Shown: positions 42,675 through 53,857 of the stretch, in pieces | Position numbering within the stretch: the first letter of the stretch is position 1 | Layout: each line of letters opens with the position of its first letter | Assembly: GCF_900169265.1 (NCBI RefSeq) | Contig: NZ_FXYX01000013.1 | Coordinates: forward strand, 1 to 64,000 | Origin: Brevibacterium iodinum ATCC 49514 | GTDB taxonomy: Bacteria; Actinomycetota; Actinomycetes; Actinomycetales; Brevibacteriaceae | Direction: 5' to 3' | DNA: 64,000 nt | Program-made: the position numbers and the translations under genes | Notes under the pieces: generated by a model | The model's input: the letters and a program-made list of their open reading frames with translations, nothing else | Database searches by the model: none | What the model was told of the DNA's origin: nothing

Positions 42675-43661
42675 TCAGAACCAGGCGTCGGCGAGCAGTC
42701 GCAGCGACCGGCGCTGCACCTCTGGATCGTAGGCATAGGTGACTGTGATGAGCTCGTCGGCGCCGGTGCGCTGAACGAACTCGGCCATCTGCGCGGTCGC
42801 TGTGTCGGGCGAGCCGACGGCGCTGATGGACAGCATCGGGCTGGTCCCGCCCTGAGCAGAGATCTCGGCCGGGTCGACCGGGGGTTGCAGATTGCGGCGG
42901 CGACCGGTGCGCATGTCATTGAACATCTGCTGGACTGAGGTGAACTGGCGGGCCGCCTCGGCGTCGGTGTCGGCAACCAAGACGTTGATCCCGGCCATGA
43001 CGTAGGGCTCGTCGATCTGCGCGGTCGGCGCATCGGTGGTGAACGAATCGCGATAGGTCTTGACCGCGATGTCGATCTGATCGGGTGCGAAGTGCGAGGC
43101 CAGAGAGAACGGCAGGCCCAGCTGACCGGCGATCGAGGCGCCGTTCATCGTCGATCCGAGCACCCAGATGGGCACGTTCATCCCCGCCGAGACCGCGGAC
43201 TTGATCGGCATGGTGTGTGCCTGCCCCGCCTCGGAGAACCAGCCCTGCATGTCATAGATGTTCTGTGCGAAGTCCTGTGGTTCCGCCGACGATCGGGCGA
43301 GCGCCTGCGCGGTCATCCCGTCCGTGCCGGGTGCGCGCCCGAGGCCCAAGTCGATGCGATCACCGTGGATATTCGCGAGCGTTCCATACTGTTCGGCCAC
43401 CATGAGTGGCGCGTGGTTGGGCAGCATGACACCGCCGGATCCGACCCGGATCTTCTCCGTCACCGAGGCGGCCTGTGAGATGAGGAGGGCCGTGGCGCTG
43501 GCGGCCAGGCCCATCGTGTTGTGGTGTTCGGCGAACCACAACCGCTTGTACCCCAGCTCGTCAGCCAGTTTCGCCGAGGTCATCGATTCGGCGATGGCAT
43601 CGCGAGCGGTGGATCCTTCCCGAATGGAGACGAGATCGAGAATGTTCAACGGAACGGACAA
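42675..43661 (-). CDS. LLM-class flavin-dependent oxidoreductase (luciferase-like)
   Basis: The 328-residue TIM-barrel flavoprotein starts SVPLNILDLVSIREG and carries YKRLWFAEHHNTMGLAAS, RVGSGGVMLPNHAPL, AEQYGTLANIHGDRIDLGLGRAPG (cut here for brevity), and the closing block of the bacterial-luciferase-like group (MsnO8/alkanal monooxygenase-like). Substrate unknown. The start is a TTG at 43661 behind GAAGGAG, in good position. It stands alone. Confidence 0.88.
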   Translation of the reverse strand: MSVPLNILDLVSIREGSTARDAIAESMTSAKLADELGYKRLWFAEHHNTMGLAASATALLISQAASVTEKIRVGSGGVMLPNHAPLMVAEQYGTLANIHGDRIDLGLGRAPGTDGMTAQALARSSAEPQDFAQNIYDMQGWFSEAGQAHTMPIKSAVSAGMNVPIWVLGSTMNGASIAGQLGLPFSLASHFAPDQIDIAVKTYRDSFTTDAPTAQIDEPYVMAGINVLVADTDAEAARQFTSVQQMFNDMRTGRRRNLQPPVDPAEISAQGGTSPMLSISAVGSPDTATAQMAEFVQRTGADELITVTYAYDPEVQRRSLRLLADAWF

Positions 43662-43852
43662 GGCGGAAAGCTCCTTCGGTGGGCGTACGGTGCGGTTGCG
43701 GGATGCAGTCGCAGAATTTCAGACATTTGAGACAACAGTCCGAGCAGACGGTTCTATTCCTGGGCAGATGATCCCAGCCAACGGCAAGAGGTTCAGTTCT
43801 TGAGCGGCCGACGGATAGTCTTGTGCCACCGGGCTCCCCGACGGAAGAGAGC

Positions 43853-45034
43853 ATGAGCACCCCAGCAAGCTCCCGCACCGGACGGCTCATCACCGGCGCC
43901 GCCATGTCCCTGGCCGTCGTCCTCAGCGCTTGTGCCTCCGATTCGGGCTCCGGCGAGACCAACGATCGGGGCGGGGAGGAGTCGGGGACCGCCTCGGCGA
44001 GCAGTGGTTCCGGATCATCCGACGCCGGGTCAGGATCGTCAACACCGGGCGCGGACTCTCCCGAGGTCGTCGCGACCGGCCTCGAATCCCCGTGGTCGAT
44101 CGCCTTCCACGGGCAGACCATGCTGGTCAGCGAACGCGATTCGGGTCGCATCCTCGAAGTCTCCGCGGGTGGCGACGTTCGTGAGGTCGGCCGGATCGAT
44201 GATGCCTCGTCCTCGGGTGAGGCGGGCCTCCACGGTCTCGCCGTCAACGATGATCGTCTCTATGCCTTCTTCGCTGCCGGGACGGAGAATCGGATCGTGC
44301 GATTCCACCTCCTCGGCGAGGCCGGGAATCTGTCCCTGGGTGAGGAGGAGACGATCCTCGACGGTCTGCCGACCGCGAACTTCCACAACGGCGGACGGCT
44401 GGCGTTCGGCCCCGACGACATGCTCTATGCCACGCTCGGCGATACGGGCGATCGCGACAGCGCGCAGGACGAGGGTGCACTGTCGGGAAAAATTCTGCGT
44501 ATGACGCCCGACGGCGACATACCTGCGGACAATCCGTTCGCCGATTCGCTCGTCTTCAGTATGGGGCACAGGAACCCGCAGGGCATCGGGTGGGACGATG
44601 AGGGCGCGATGTACGCCTCGGAATTCGGGCAGGACGCGTGGGACGAACTCAACGTCATCGAAGCCGGCGGGAACTACGGATGACCCGAGGTCGAAGGCAT
44701 TGCGCAGGGTGACGGTGCGGGTGACGGCGGCTCCGGTGACGGGGACGGCGATTTCATCGACCCGGTGCAGCAGTGGTCCCCCGACGAAGCGAGCCCCAGC
44801 GGACTGGCCGTCGGCGATGACAGCATCCTGATCGCCGGGCTGCGCGGCGAGCGCCTGCACCGGGTTCCGCTCGACGACCTGAAGTCGTCGTCAGAGTTGT
44901 GGACCGGCGAGCATGGACGACTGCGCGATGTGGTCGAAGTGCCCGACGGGTCGCTGCTCGTGCTGACGAACAACACCGACGGTCGCGGAGAACCCGCCCC
45001 GGACGACGACCGTCTCCTGCGTTTCACACCCTGA
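43853..45034 (+). pseudogene. PQQ-dependent sugar dehydrogenase lipoprotein with an in-frame TGA
   Basis: The protein is a glucose/sorbosone-dehydrogenase-like beta propeller. Its N-terminus is a lipoprotein signal with lipobox LSAC (C27) and a Ser/Gly-rich linker. Blocks GLESPWSIAF, GEAGLHGLAV, NGGRLAFGPDDMLYATLGD, GHRNPQGIGW and EAGGNYG follow. The conserved Trp of NYGWP is replaced by TGA (44681-44683). The same frame continues with PEVEGIAQGDGAG and closes normally at DRLLRFTP. The codon change TGG to TGA would cut the protein at 277 residues of about 393. AAGAGAGC precedes the ATG. Confidence 0.82.
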
Positions 45035-45044
45035 CGGCGGTGCC

Positions 45045-45110
45045 TCGTTCAAGGCGAAGCGCACATTTCGAACGGTGTACCTCGCCATAACCGCGCTGAC
45101 GCTTGAACGA
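45045..45110. repeat. 66-bp inverted-repeat element, 19-28-19 type (copy 3)
   Basis: Arms 45045-45063 (TCGTTCAAGGCGAAGCGCA) and 45092-45110 (ending TTGAACGA) pair with a few mismatches around a 28-nt centre. It starts 10 bp after the sugar dehydrogenase stop. Confidence 0.75.
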
Positions 45111-45208
45111 GATCGCCACCGACCCCGCCACGATCCGAAGACACCGAGGCCCCGAAAGCTCATCGCGTTCGGGGCCTCGTGCAACCGGTGCTGTGTGGGC
45201 GTTCTCGC

Positions 45209-45856
45209 TCAGTTGTCCTTGGTGCCGGGCAGGCCCTGGGACTTGCGACGCATGAGCAGGACGACGATGACGATGATGGCCAGGCCGCCGACGGACAGCA
45301 GCACGATCATCGGGGTCGACATTCCTGAATCGCTGCCGGTGGACTCGCCGATCTCGCCGCGGTCTTCGGTGTCCTTGCCCGGCTCGTCGACGACTCCGCC
45401 GCCGAGTCCGGCCTTCGTCGACTCTCCGGATGACTCCTTGACGTCTCCGCCGGCGCCTTCGGCATCCTTGATCGCGAACGAGTAGTCACCAGAGATCGGG
45501 TGGCCGTCCTGCGACACCACGCGCCAGGTGACCTTGTAGTCGCCGGGTTTGAGATCATCGGGCAGAGCGACGCTGAGTTTCTTGCCCTCAACGGTCAGCT
45601 CACCTGCGGAGACATCCTTGCCGTCGACGACGACCTTGACCTCGGAGCCGACTTCCTGGATGTCGCCGGAGAAGTTCATCTCGAGCCATTTGGGCTGCTG
45701 ATCGAGTTCGGCACCGTCCTCGGGATTCGACGACACCAGCTGGTCGTGGGCACTGGCGGCGGGGGCGAATGCGAACACGCTCATCGCGGCCACCAGCAGG
45801 GCGGCGAAGCCCAGCCTGAGAGCGGACCAGTTCTGTCGTGTCATGAGACGAGTCAT
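45209..45856 (-). CDS. CopC-domain exported protein with C-terminal membrane anchor
   Basis: The 215-residue protein has a signal peptide ending ASA, so the mature chain starts with His (HDQLVSSNPEDGAELDQQP), the N-terminal copper-ligand histidine typical of CopC. The domain ends VVSQDGHPISGDYSFAI with a second conserved histidine. An acidic, Gly/Ser-rich linker leads to one membrane helix (about 180-202) and a basic tail. It probably binds copper outside the membrane. No CopD partner is fused. AAGGAG precedes the ATG at 45856. Confidence 0.88.
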   Translation of the reverse strand: MTRLMTRQNWSALRLGFAALLVAAMSVFAFAPAASAHDQLVSSNPEDGAELDQQPKWLEMNFSGDIQEVGSEVKVVVDGKDVSAGELTVEGKKLSVALPDDLKPGDYKVTWRVVSQDGHPISGDYSFAIKDAEGAGGDVKESSGESTKAGLGGGVVDEPGKDTEDRGEIGESTGSDSGMSTPMIVLLSVGGLAIIVIVVLLMRRKSQGLPGTKDN

Positions 45857-45921
45857 GAGAGTTTCTCCTTCGAGGCGTACCTGCGACGTCGGTCGTGTCA
45901 GCAAGCTTGTGCCTACTAGTA

Positions 45922-46437
45922 TCACTGAGTTTTCGCGGCCAGCGCGCGCAGACGATCCGTGATTCCCGGCACGGACACTTCAATTGTCTCAAGAGTTTCT
46001 TCGAAATCCTTGAATTCGCCGTACCAGGGATCCTCGACATCCGGCGCCGGAACACCGTCGCCCTCGACCCCGTCCACCCGCGGATCGAACTCGCGCAGCA
46101 TCCGCAGCTCCGGGGCCGCCTCGGCGGTAAGAACTGAGATCATCCGCTGCAGGGCACGATAGTGGCGGGCGGTCATAGCCACCGCCACATCGCGGTCGGC
46201 CAACCATTCGGGCGTGATCTGCCGGGCGACATGATCGTCGGTGCGGTAGCCGGCGGCGGCGAGCACACGCGCCTGACGTGGGTCGATGGGGTTGCCGGCC
46301 TCCTCGTCGCTGATCCCGGCGGAGTCGACGACCGCCTCGGCGCCGGTATCGGCCAGATGATGTAAGAGCACACGTTCGGCGGTGACGGATCGGCAGATGT
46401 TGCCGGTGCACACGAAGACGACGGATGCCAGACTCAT
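45922..46437 (-). CDS. Low-molecular-weight protein-tyrosine phosphatase
   Basis: The 171-residue enzyme has the P-loop CTGNICRS at residues 10-17 and the acid loop DPWYGEF (about 138). The middle contains SAGISDEEAGNPIDPRQARVL, the usual LMW-PTP/Wzb region. Wzb-type enzymes control capsule kinases, but no kinase is encoded here. GGAGGAGAT precedes the ATG at 46437. The divergent M13 peptidase gene starts 52 bp away. Confidence 0.9.
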   Translation of the reverse strand: MSLASVVFVCTGNICRSVTAERVLLHHLADTGAEAVVDSAGISDEEAGNPIDPRQARVLAAAGYRTDDHVARQITPEWLADRDVAVAMTARHYRALQRMISVLTAEAAPELRMLREFDPRVDGVEGDGVPAPDVEDPWYGEFKDFEETLETIEVSVPGITDRLRALAAKTQ

Positions 46438-46489
46438 ATCTCCTCCTCGGGCAGGGCGTGCGGGGCTCTGATCACGATACTGTGGGGCC

Positions 46490-48460
46490 ATGACTTCTGA
46501 AACCTCACAGACCTCGATCAGGCCTCAGGACGACCTGTACCAGCACATCAACGGCGAGTGGATCGACTCGTTCACGATCCCCGATGACCGGGCCGGCGAC
46601 GGAGCCATGCGTGAGCTCTTCGACACCGCCGAGACCAAGGTCCGCGACATCATCACCTCAGTGACCGACAGCCCGCAGGAGCCCGGCTCCGAGGGGCAGA
46701 AGGTCGCCGACCTGTTCACCTCGTTCATGGATGTCGATCGCATCAACGAACTCGGCGTCGCCCCGCTGACCTCGACGTTCGCAGCCATCGACGCCGCCGA
46801 GGACAAATCTGAGCTCGCCGCCCTGCTCGCCCGGTTGGAGACCGAAGGTATCGGCGGTCTGCTCGGCGGGTACGTCACCGCCGATGCGAAGGACTCCGAC
46901 GTCTACGCCCTCTATCTCGTCCAGGCCGGCATCTCCCTGCCCGACGAGGACTACTACTTCAACGACGACCACGCCGAGGTGCGCGCGAAGTTCCTCGCCC
47001 ACGTGCAGAAGATCGCGGCCCTGGCCGGCCTCGGTGAGAAGTCCGGGATCTCCGACGCCGAGGTGGCCGCCAAGGTGATGACGTTCGAGACCGAACTCGC
47101 CCGCCACCACTGGGACCGCGTGGCCTGCCGTGATGCGGAGAAGACGTACAACAAGTATTCGATCTCAGAGCTGCGTGACCTCGGGCTCGAGTTCGACTTC
47201 GACTCGTATCTCGGCATCCTCACCGCCGATGCGACCGACCTGAAGTACCTCGTGGTCTCCCAGCCCTCGTTCGTCACAGGCATGGCGAAGGTGTGGGCGG
47301 AGACCGACATCGAGACCATCAGGACGTGGCTGCGCTTCGTCGTCGTCTCCGACACCGCCTCGCTGCTCTCCGATGAGTTCGTCGAGGAGAACTTCGACTT
47401 CAACTCCCGCACTCTCTCGGGCACTCCTGCCCTGCGGGAGCGCTGGAAGCGCGGGGTCAGTCTCGTCGAGGGCTACCTCGGTGAGGCCGTGGGCAAACTC
47501 TACGTCTCAGCTGAGTTCCCGCCGTCGTCCAAGGACGCGATCGACCACCTCGTGGGCATGCTCATCCAGGCCTATGACAAGTCGATCCGCGAACTCGACT
47601 GGATGAGCGAGGAGACGAAGGAACGCGCCCTGGTCAAGCTCTCGAAGTTCACTCCGAAGGTCGGCTATCCGGAGGTGTGGCGGGAGTACCCGGCCGCGAT
47701 CGACTCCTCCGACCTGGTGGGCAACGTGCGTCGCTGCTCGCAGGCCGAGCATGTGCGGCAGGTGAAGCGGATCGGCGGACCCATCGACCGTACGGAATGG
47801 CTGATGACCCCGCAGACGGTCAACGCCTACTACCACCCGGTGATGAACGAGATCGTCTTCCCGGCAGCGATCCTCCAGCCGCCGTTCTTCGACGCCGCCG
47901 GTGATGTGGCCGCGAATTTCGGAGCGATCGGTGCAGTCATCGGTCACGAGATCGGTCACGGCTTCGACGATCAGGGATCGCGTTATGACGGTGACGGCAA
48001 CCTCGTCGACTGGTGGACCGAATCGGATCGGACCCTGTTCGAGGAGCGCACGAATGCGCTGATCGCCCAGTACGAAGAACTGGTTCCGACCGGTCTCGAG
48101 GCCAACCAGCACGTCAACGGGGCGCTGACGGTCGGTGAGAACATCGGTGACCTCGGTGGTCTGTCGATCGGATGGAAGGCTCTCGAGCTCGAACTCGGCG
48201 AACGCGCGGGCACTCCGGGCGTGCCGGTGGCGCCGTCGCCCGAGCAGGCGAAGGCGTTCTTCGAGGCGTGGGCGAAAGCCTGGCGGTCGAAGATGCGCAC
48301 CGAGGAGCGTGTGCGCAGGCTCTCGATCGACCCGCACTCGCCGGAGGAGTTCCGCTGCAACCAGGTCGTGAAGAACATGACCGCCTTCCACGACACCTAC
48401 GACGTGGCAGAGGGCGACGGCATGTACTTATCCCCCGACCAACGAGTCACCATCTGGTAA
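46490..48460 (+). CDS. M13-family (neprilysin-like) zinc metallopeptidase
   Basis: The 656-residue peptidase has no signal or membrane segment, as for bacterial PepO proteins. Zinc site HEIGHGFD starts at 486, the third ligand is in ENIGDLGG (about 549), and NAYYHP (substrate binding) and the C-terminal CNQVVKNMTAFHDTYDV are in their usual places. TACTGT at 46478-46483 is exactly 6 nt before the ATG, so the transcript is probably leaderless. A perfect 56-bp palindrome follows the stop. Confidence 0.93.
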   Translation: MTSETSQTSIRPQDDLYQHINGEWIDSFTIPDDRAGDGAMRELFDTAETKVRDIITSVTDSPQEPGSEGQKVADLFTSFMDVDRINELGVAPLTSTFAAIDAAEDKSELAALLARLETEGIGGLLGGYVTADAKDSDVYALYLVQAGISLPDEDYYFNDDHAEVRAKFLAHVQKIAALAGLGEKSGISDAEVAAKVMTFETELARHHWDRVACRDAEKTYNKYSISELRDLGLEFDFDSYLGILTADATDLKYLVVSQPSFVTGMAKVWAETDIETIRTWLRFVVVSDTASLLSDEFVEENFDFNSRTLSGTPALRERWKRGVSLVEGYLGEAVGKLYVSAEFPPSSKDAIDHLVGMLIQAYDKSIRELDWMSEETKERALVKLSKFTPKVGYPEVWREYPAAIDSSDLVGNVRRCSQAEHVRQVKRIGGPIDRTEWLMTPQTVNAYYHPVMNEIVFPAAILQPPFFDAAGDVAANFGAIGAVIGHEIGHGFDDQGSRYDGDGNLVDWWTESDRTLFEERTNALIAQYEELVPTGLEANQHVNGALTVGENIGDLGGLSIGWKALELELGERAGTPGVPVAPSPEQAKAFFEAWAKAWRSKMRTEERVRRLSIDPHSPEEFRCNQVVKNMTAFHDTYDVAEGDGMYLSPDQRVTIW

Positions 48461-48463
48461 TCG

Positions 48464-48519
48464 CTACCTGACGGCGGCCCAGCAACCTCGCGCGAGGTTG
48501 CTGGGCCGCCGTCAGGTAG
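48464..48519. repeat. 56-bp perfect palindrome, GACGGCGGCCCAGCAAC family (copy 3)
   Basis: CTACCTGACGGCGGCCCAGC... continues to the centre CTCGC|GCGAG and is mirrored without a single mismatch over 28 bp per arm, no loop. It starts 3 bp after the M13 peptidase stop and faces the converging DUF1684 gene. Confidence 0.9.
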
Positions 48520-48563
48520 TTCGGGGAGGAAACGGGCGCTGGGACAGAGGCCGGGAGCCGGGC

Positions 48564-50216
48564 TCAGCGGTGGTGTCGGATGAGGGCGACCATGCGGTAG
48601 TCGAATTCCTGCCAGCTCGTGATCGAGGCGCCGGATTCCATCGCCGCCTGGAAGTCCTCGACCTCGGTGCGGGCGGACTCGAGCGGAATGTCGAAGGGCA
48701 TCTCCACGTAGATCAGCCCACTGGCGTCGGTGTGGACGATGTCGAAACCAGCCTGCTTCGGGTCGAGTTCGTTATTCATCACGATGAGCAGACGCTCTGC
48801 CGACGCCGCGTATTCGGTTTCGATGCCGTCGACGTAGCCCTGCTGCGACCGCAGCTCCCGCTGGGCCTGGATGACGAACGCCGAGTACGCGCCGATGCCG
48901 ATGACCGGAATCCGTGAGGTCAGCGCTTCGGTGGCGACATCGATGAGCCGCGACCGGGCCTTGCGCCCCAGTGGGGACAGATCCCCGCCGGACATCGCGA
49001 CCCCGTCGAAGCCGACGAGGGAGATCCGCCCGTCATCGTGGTTGGGGTTGAGGATGGTGATGTCGAGGCCGAAACGCGAATACCAGGGGCGCGTCACCTC
49101 GGCGCTCTCTTCGTCCCACCACACGTAGAAGAGGAACGGCACGTTGATCCCGGCCTCCGAGTAGAAGAACGGAGGACGCCGCTCACCTGCGGTGACGTCG
49201 AAGGGAACGACGTTTCCCTCGATCGGGGCCGGGCAGGTGGCGAACGAGGTGAACGCGAACGGGTAGTTCACCGCACGGTTGAAATCGATGACGAGCGACC
49301 CGTCCTGATTCGGCACTCCGAGGTCGATGGTCCGCCACGCCGCGGTGGCGCTCCCATTCGTCGAGTCGTGGAAGTCCAATTGGAGCCCGGTCTTCGGGCA
49401 CCCGGTGGCAAGCAGGCTCACCTCACCGTGCGAGGTCTCGAAAGTGACGGTTCCCGCCGCCTGCGTCTGCAGCTGCAGATCTTCTTGGGCGGTTTCGATC
49501 GTGTAGGTCTTGAACGGGTCGAACCTCGTGAACCGGGCGAGGAAGACGAAGTCCGGGTCCGGGTCGAAGACCGGAACCTCGAAGAACTTCCCGAGCAGCG
49601 GGGACTTCGAATTGCGCACACGCACACCGAGGCGGCCGCCCCGATCGATGAGTTCATAGAGGACGTTGCCGACGGTGAACCAGTTGAGCGATCCGCCGGC
49701 CGGAAGCTTCGCGCTGAATCCGTTCTCTTCCACGCGGACCTGTGACTTGGCGGGCACGGTTGCGTGTCCGTCGGATCCGCCATCGGACCCCGCATCGGAT
49801 CCGGCGCCCGTTCCAGCAGAAGAGTCGGAACCCGCAGCACCTTCCCCAGCCGCGACCGCACCGGCCTGGTCCATCACCCGAGGCAGGGTCGAGGTGTCGC
49901 TGGGTACGGCCGGGCTGGTCGCACGCGTCGGTCCTCCGCCGTTCACACCGAAGCTGCCAGCAGCCCCGGCAGTCCCGCCGTTGTCGACCGTGCTGAGCAG
50001 GTCGAATGTCTCGGCTGCGGGGCCGGCCTTGATTCCGGTCTTCAGGGACACGGTCACCCATCCGTCGTCGACGGTGAAGGTGCCCGGGGCATCGGTCCAG
50101 GTCGATTCGGCGTCGAGCCAGTGGAGTCCGACGACGCTGAGCCAGCCGAACGGTTTCGCAAGGGCTGAGTTCCGTGAGTCGCGCCAGGTGTTCCACTCCG
50201 TCACGAACTGGTTCAC
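48564..50216 (-). CDS. DUF1684-domain protein with low-complexity insertion and extra C-terminal region
   Basis: The 550-residue protein opens with the DUF1684 block WNTWRDSR...FGWLSVVGLHWLDA and later has TIDLGVPNQDGSLVIDFNRAVNYPFAFT with FATCPAP, matching the family core. Between them, about residues 85-160 are Gly/Ser/Ala/Asp-rich and look inserted and disordered. After the usual family end (about residue 355), a further 190 residues follow, starting FFYSEAGINVPF, with no recognised family. The start is a GTG at 50216, since the GTG at 50225 touches AAGGA. Function unknown. Confidence 0.7.
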   Translation of the reverse strand: MNQFVTEWNTWRDSRNSALAKPFGWLSVVGLHWLDAESTWTDAPGTFTVDDGWVTVSLKTGIKAGPAAETFDLLSTVDNGGTAGAAGSFGVNGGGPTRATSPAVPSDTSTLPRVMDQAGAVAAGEGAAGSDSSAGTGAGSDAGSDGGSDGHATVPAKSQVRVEENGFSAKLPAGGSLNWFTVGNVLYELIDRGGRLGVRVRNSKSPLLGKFFEVPVFDPDPDFVFLARFTRFDPFKTYTIETAQEDLQLQTQAAGTVTFETSHGEVSLLATGCPKTGLQLDFHDSTNGSATAAWRTIDLGVPNQDGSLVIDFNRAVNYPFAFTSFATCPAPIEGNVVPFDVTAGERRPPFFYSEAGINVPFLFYVWWDEESAEVTRPWYSRFGLDITILNPNHDDGRISLVGFDGVAMSGGDLSPLGRKARSRLIDVATEALTSRIPVIGIGAYSAFVIQAQRELRSQQGYVDGIETEYAASAERLLIVMNNELDPKQAGFDIVHTDASGLIYVEMPFDIPLESARTEVEDFQAAMESGASITSWQEFDYRMVALIRHHR

Positions 50217-50351
50217 GTCGAACACTCCTTGCCGTCGCTGGTGCGGTCGCAGGGTCGCTGCCCCCGCCTGATTCTCGGACCCGGTGGCAACCCGGCGTCT
50301 GAGGCCTGATCTTCTTCTCCTCCAAACTACCGCAAACGATAGGCTGGGGAA

Positions 50352-51662
50352 ATGAATGAATCATTCCCGAGACCGGATGTGGCCGCGACGACAGCGGCCG
50401 ACCTCGGCGACTTCGTCAGCGCATCTCCCAGCTCGTACCACGCGGTGGACACGGCAGCGAAACGCCTGGAGGCGGCCGGTTTCTCCCGCCTCGACGAGTC
50501 CGTTCCCTGGTCGCTGACGCCCGGAACCGGGCATTACGTCATCCGCGACGGCGCGCTCATCGCGTGGATGAATCCCACCGTCACCGAGGCGGCTCCCCCC
50601 TTCCGTGTGTTCGGTTCCCACACCGATTCCCCGGCGTTCAAACTCAAACCCGGCGGCGAGTTCACCGCCGAAGGCACCCGTCAGGTCGGGGTGGAGATCT
50701 ACGGCGGGCCGCTGCTGAATTCGTGGCTCGATCGTGAGCTCGCCTTCGCGGGTCGACTCAGCCTCGCCGACGGCAGCATCGTGCTCGCCCGCACCGGGCC
50801 GATCGCCCGCATCCCGCAGCTCGCGATCCACCTCGACCGGCAGGTCAACGAGGGTCTGACCTTGGACAAGCAGCGTCACACCACTCCCGTCATCGGCCTG
50901 GCCGACCTCGCCGAGGCGGACATCATCGAACTGCTCGCAGAGTCGGCCGGGGTCGATGCCGAGTCCGTCGTCGGCCACGATGTCTACACCATTCCCGTTC
51001 AGGAGCCGGCCCTCTTCGGTGCCGCCGAGGAGTTTTTCGCCTCGCCGAGGCTGGACAACCTTCTGTCCGTGCACGCCGGCGTCACCGCTCTCACCCAGCT
51101 CGATGCCGACGGGCTGGACGGCATCCCCCTGTTCGCAGCGTTCGATCATGAGGAGATCGGGTCGAATTCGCGTTCGGGCGCGTGCGGTCCGTTCCTCGCC
51201 GACGTTACCGAGCGCATCGTCGCCTCCTTGCTGCCGCAGTCGACGCGCAGCGATTATCTCGCGTCGATGGCCACCTCGGTGTGTGTCTCCTCCGATGCCG
51301 GGCATGCTGCCCATCCGAACTATCCGGAACGGCACGACCCGCATGTCCGCCCCCGCCTCGGCGGCGGTCCCCTGCTCAAGCTCAACGCTCAGCAGCGCTA
51401 CGCCACGGATGCGGTGGGCACCGCCGTGTGGTCGCAGGCGTGCGCGGCCGCCGGGGTCGAGTACCAGGATTTCGTGTCGAACAATGCGATGCCCTGCGGG
51501 TCGACGATCGGACCGCTGACCGCAACCCGCCTGGGCATGACGACCGTCGATGTGGGCCCGGCCCTGTACTCTATGCACTCGGCGCGCGAAATGGTCGCGG
51601 TCTCCGATGTCGTCGCCCTCGGCGCAGCCGCGAAGGCGTTCCTCCAGGGCAGCTGCCCCTAA
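50352..51662 (+). CDS. M18-family aminopeptidase
   Basis: The 436-residue metallopeptidase is a dinuclear zinc aminopeptidase acting on acidic or unsubstituted N-termini. Seen are SPSSYHAV near the N-terminus, the first zinc ligand block FGSHTDSPAFKLKP (about 88-101), the glutamate pair DHEEIGS (about 262) and the C-terminal MHSAREMVAVSD with the last histidine. TAGGCT at 50340-50345 is exactly 6 nt before the ATG, so it is probably leaderless. A 66-bp element follows its stop. Confidence 0.92.
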   Translation: MNESFPRPDVAATTAADLGDFVSASPSSYHAVDTAAKRLEAAGFSRLDESVPWSLTPGTGHYVIRDGALIAWMNPTVTEAAPPFRVFGSHTDSPAFKLKPGGEFTAEGTRQVGVEIYGGPLLNSWLDRELAFAGRLSLADGSIVLARTGPIARIPQLAIHLDRQVNEGLTLDKQRHTTPVIGLADLAEADIIELLAESAGVDAESVVGHDVYTIPVQEPALFGAAEEFFASPRLDNLLSVHAGVTALTQLDADGLDGIPLFAAFDHEEIGSNSRSGACGPFLADVTERIVASLLPQSTRSDYLASMATSVCVSSDAGHAAHPNYPERHDPHVRPRLGGGPLLKLNAQQRYATDAVGTAVWSQACAAAGVEYQDFVSNNAMPCGSTIGPLTATRLGMTTVDVGPALYSMHSAREMVAVSDVVALGAAAKAFLQGSCP

Positions 51663-51670
51663 CCCTGTCG

Positions 51671-51736
51671 TCGTTCAAGGCGGAGCGCGTCTGTCGAGAG
51701 GCTCGCGACTCGATATCCGCGCTCCGCCTTGATCGA
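51671..51736. repeat. 66-bp inverted-repeat element, 19-28-19 type (copy 4)
   Basis: TCGTTCAAGGCGGAGCGCG (51671-51689) is mirrored at 51718-51736 with one mismatch, around 28 nt. It starts 8 bp after the M18 peptidase stop and ends about 115 bp before the TPP riboswitch. Confidence 0.8.
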
Positions 51737-51850
51737 CCGGCTCGGAGGCGGAGCCCACCCCTCACGAAGCCGCGCCGCACCTCCGGCGGGACACGATTCT
51801 GCCGGCGCCACGGTTGTCTTCACTGCGGCAGTCGTGATACGAATGGCACG

Positions 51851-53759
<1,909 letters not shown>

Positions 53760-53762
53760 CCG

Positions 53763-53828
53763 TCGTTCAAGGCGTGGCGCGTCGATCGAACTGTGCACGA
53801 GTCGGCTTACGCGCCACGCCTTGAACGA
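53763..53828. repeat. 66-bp inverted-repeat element, 19-28-19 type (copy 5, perfect arms)
   Basis: TCGTTCAAGGCGTGGCGCG (53763-53781) is mirrored without mismatch at 53810-53828 around a 28-nt centre. It begins 3 bp after the thiC stop, and its right end lies 17 bp before the -10 box of the amidohydrolase gene. Confidence 0.85.
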
Positions 53829-53857
53829 GCGGTTCGACGACGATGTAAGTTGACGGT

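Noticed and set aside
44681-44683. Selenocysteine at the TGA of the sugar dehydrogenase
   Set aside because: The family has Trp here, no SECIS-like hairpin is apparent directly downstream, and no selenocysteine genes are visible.
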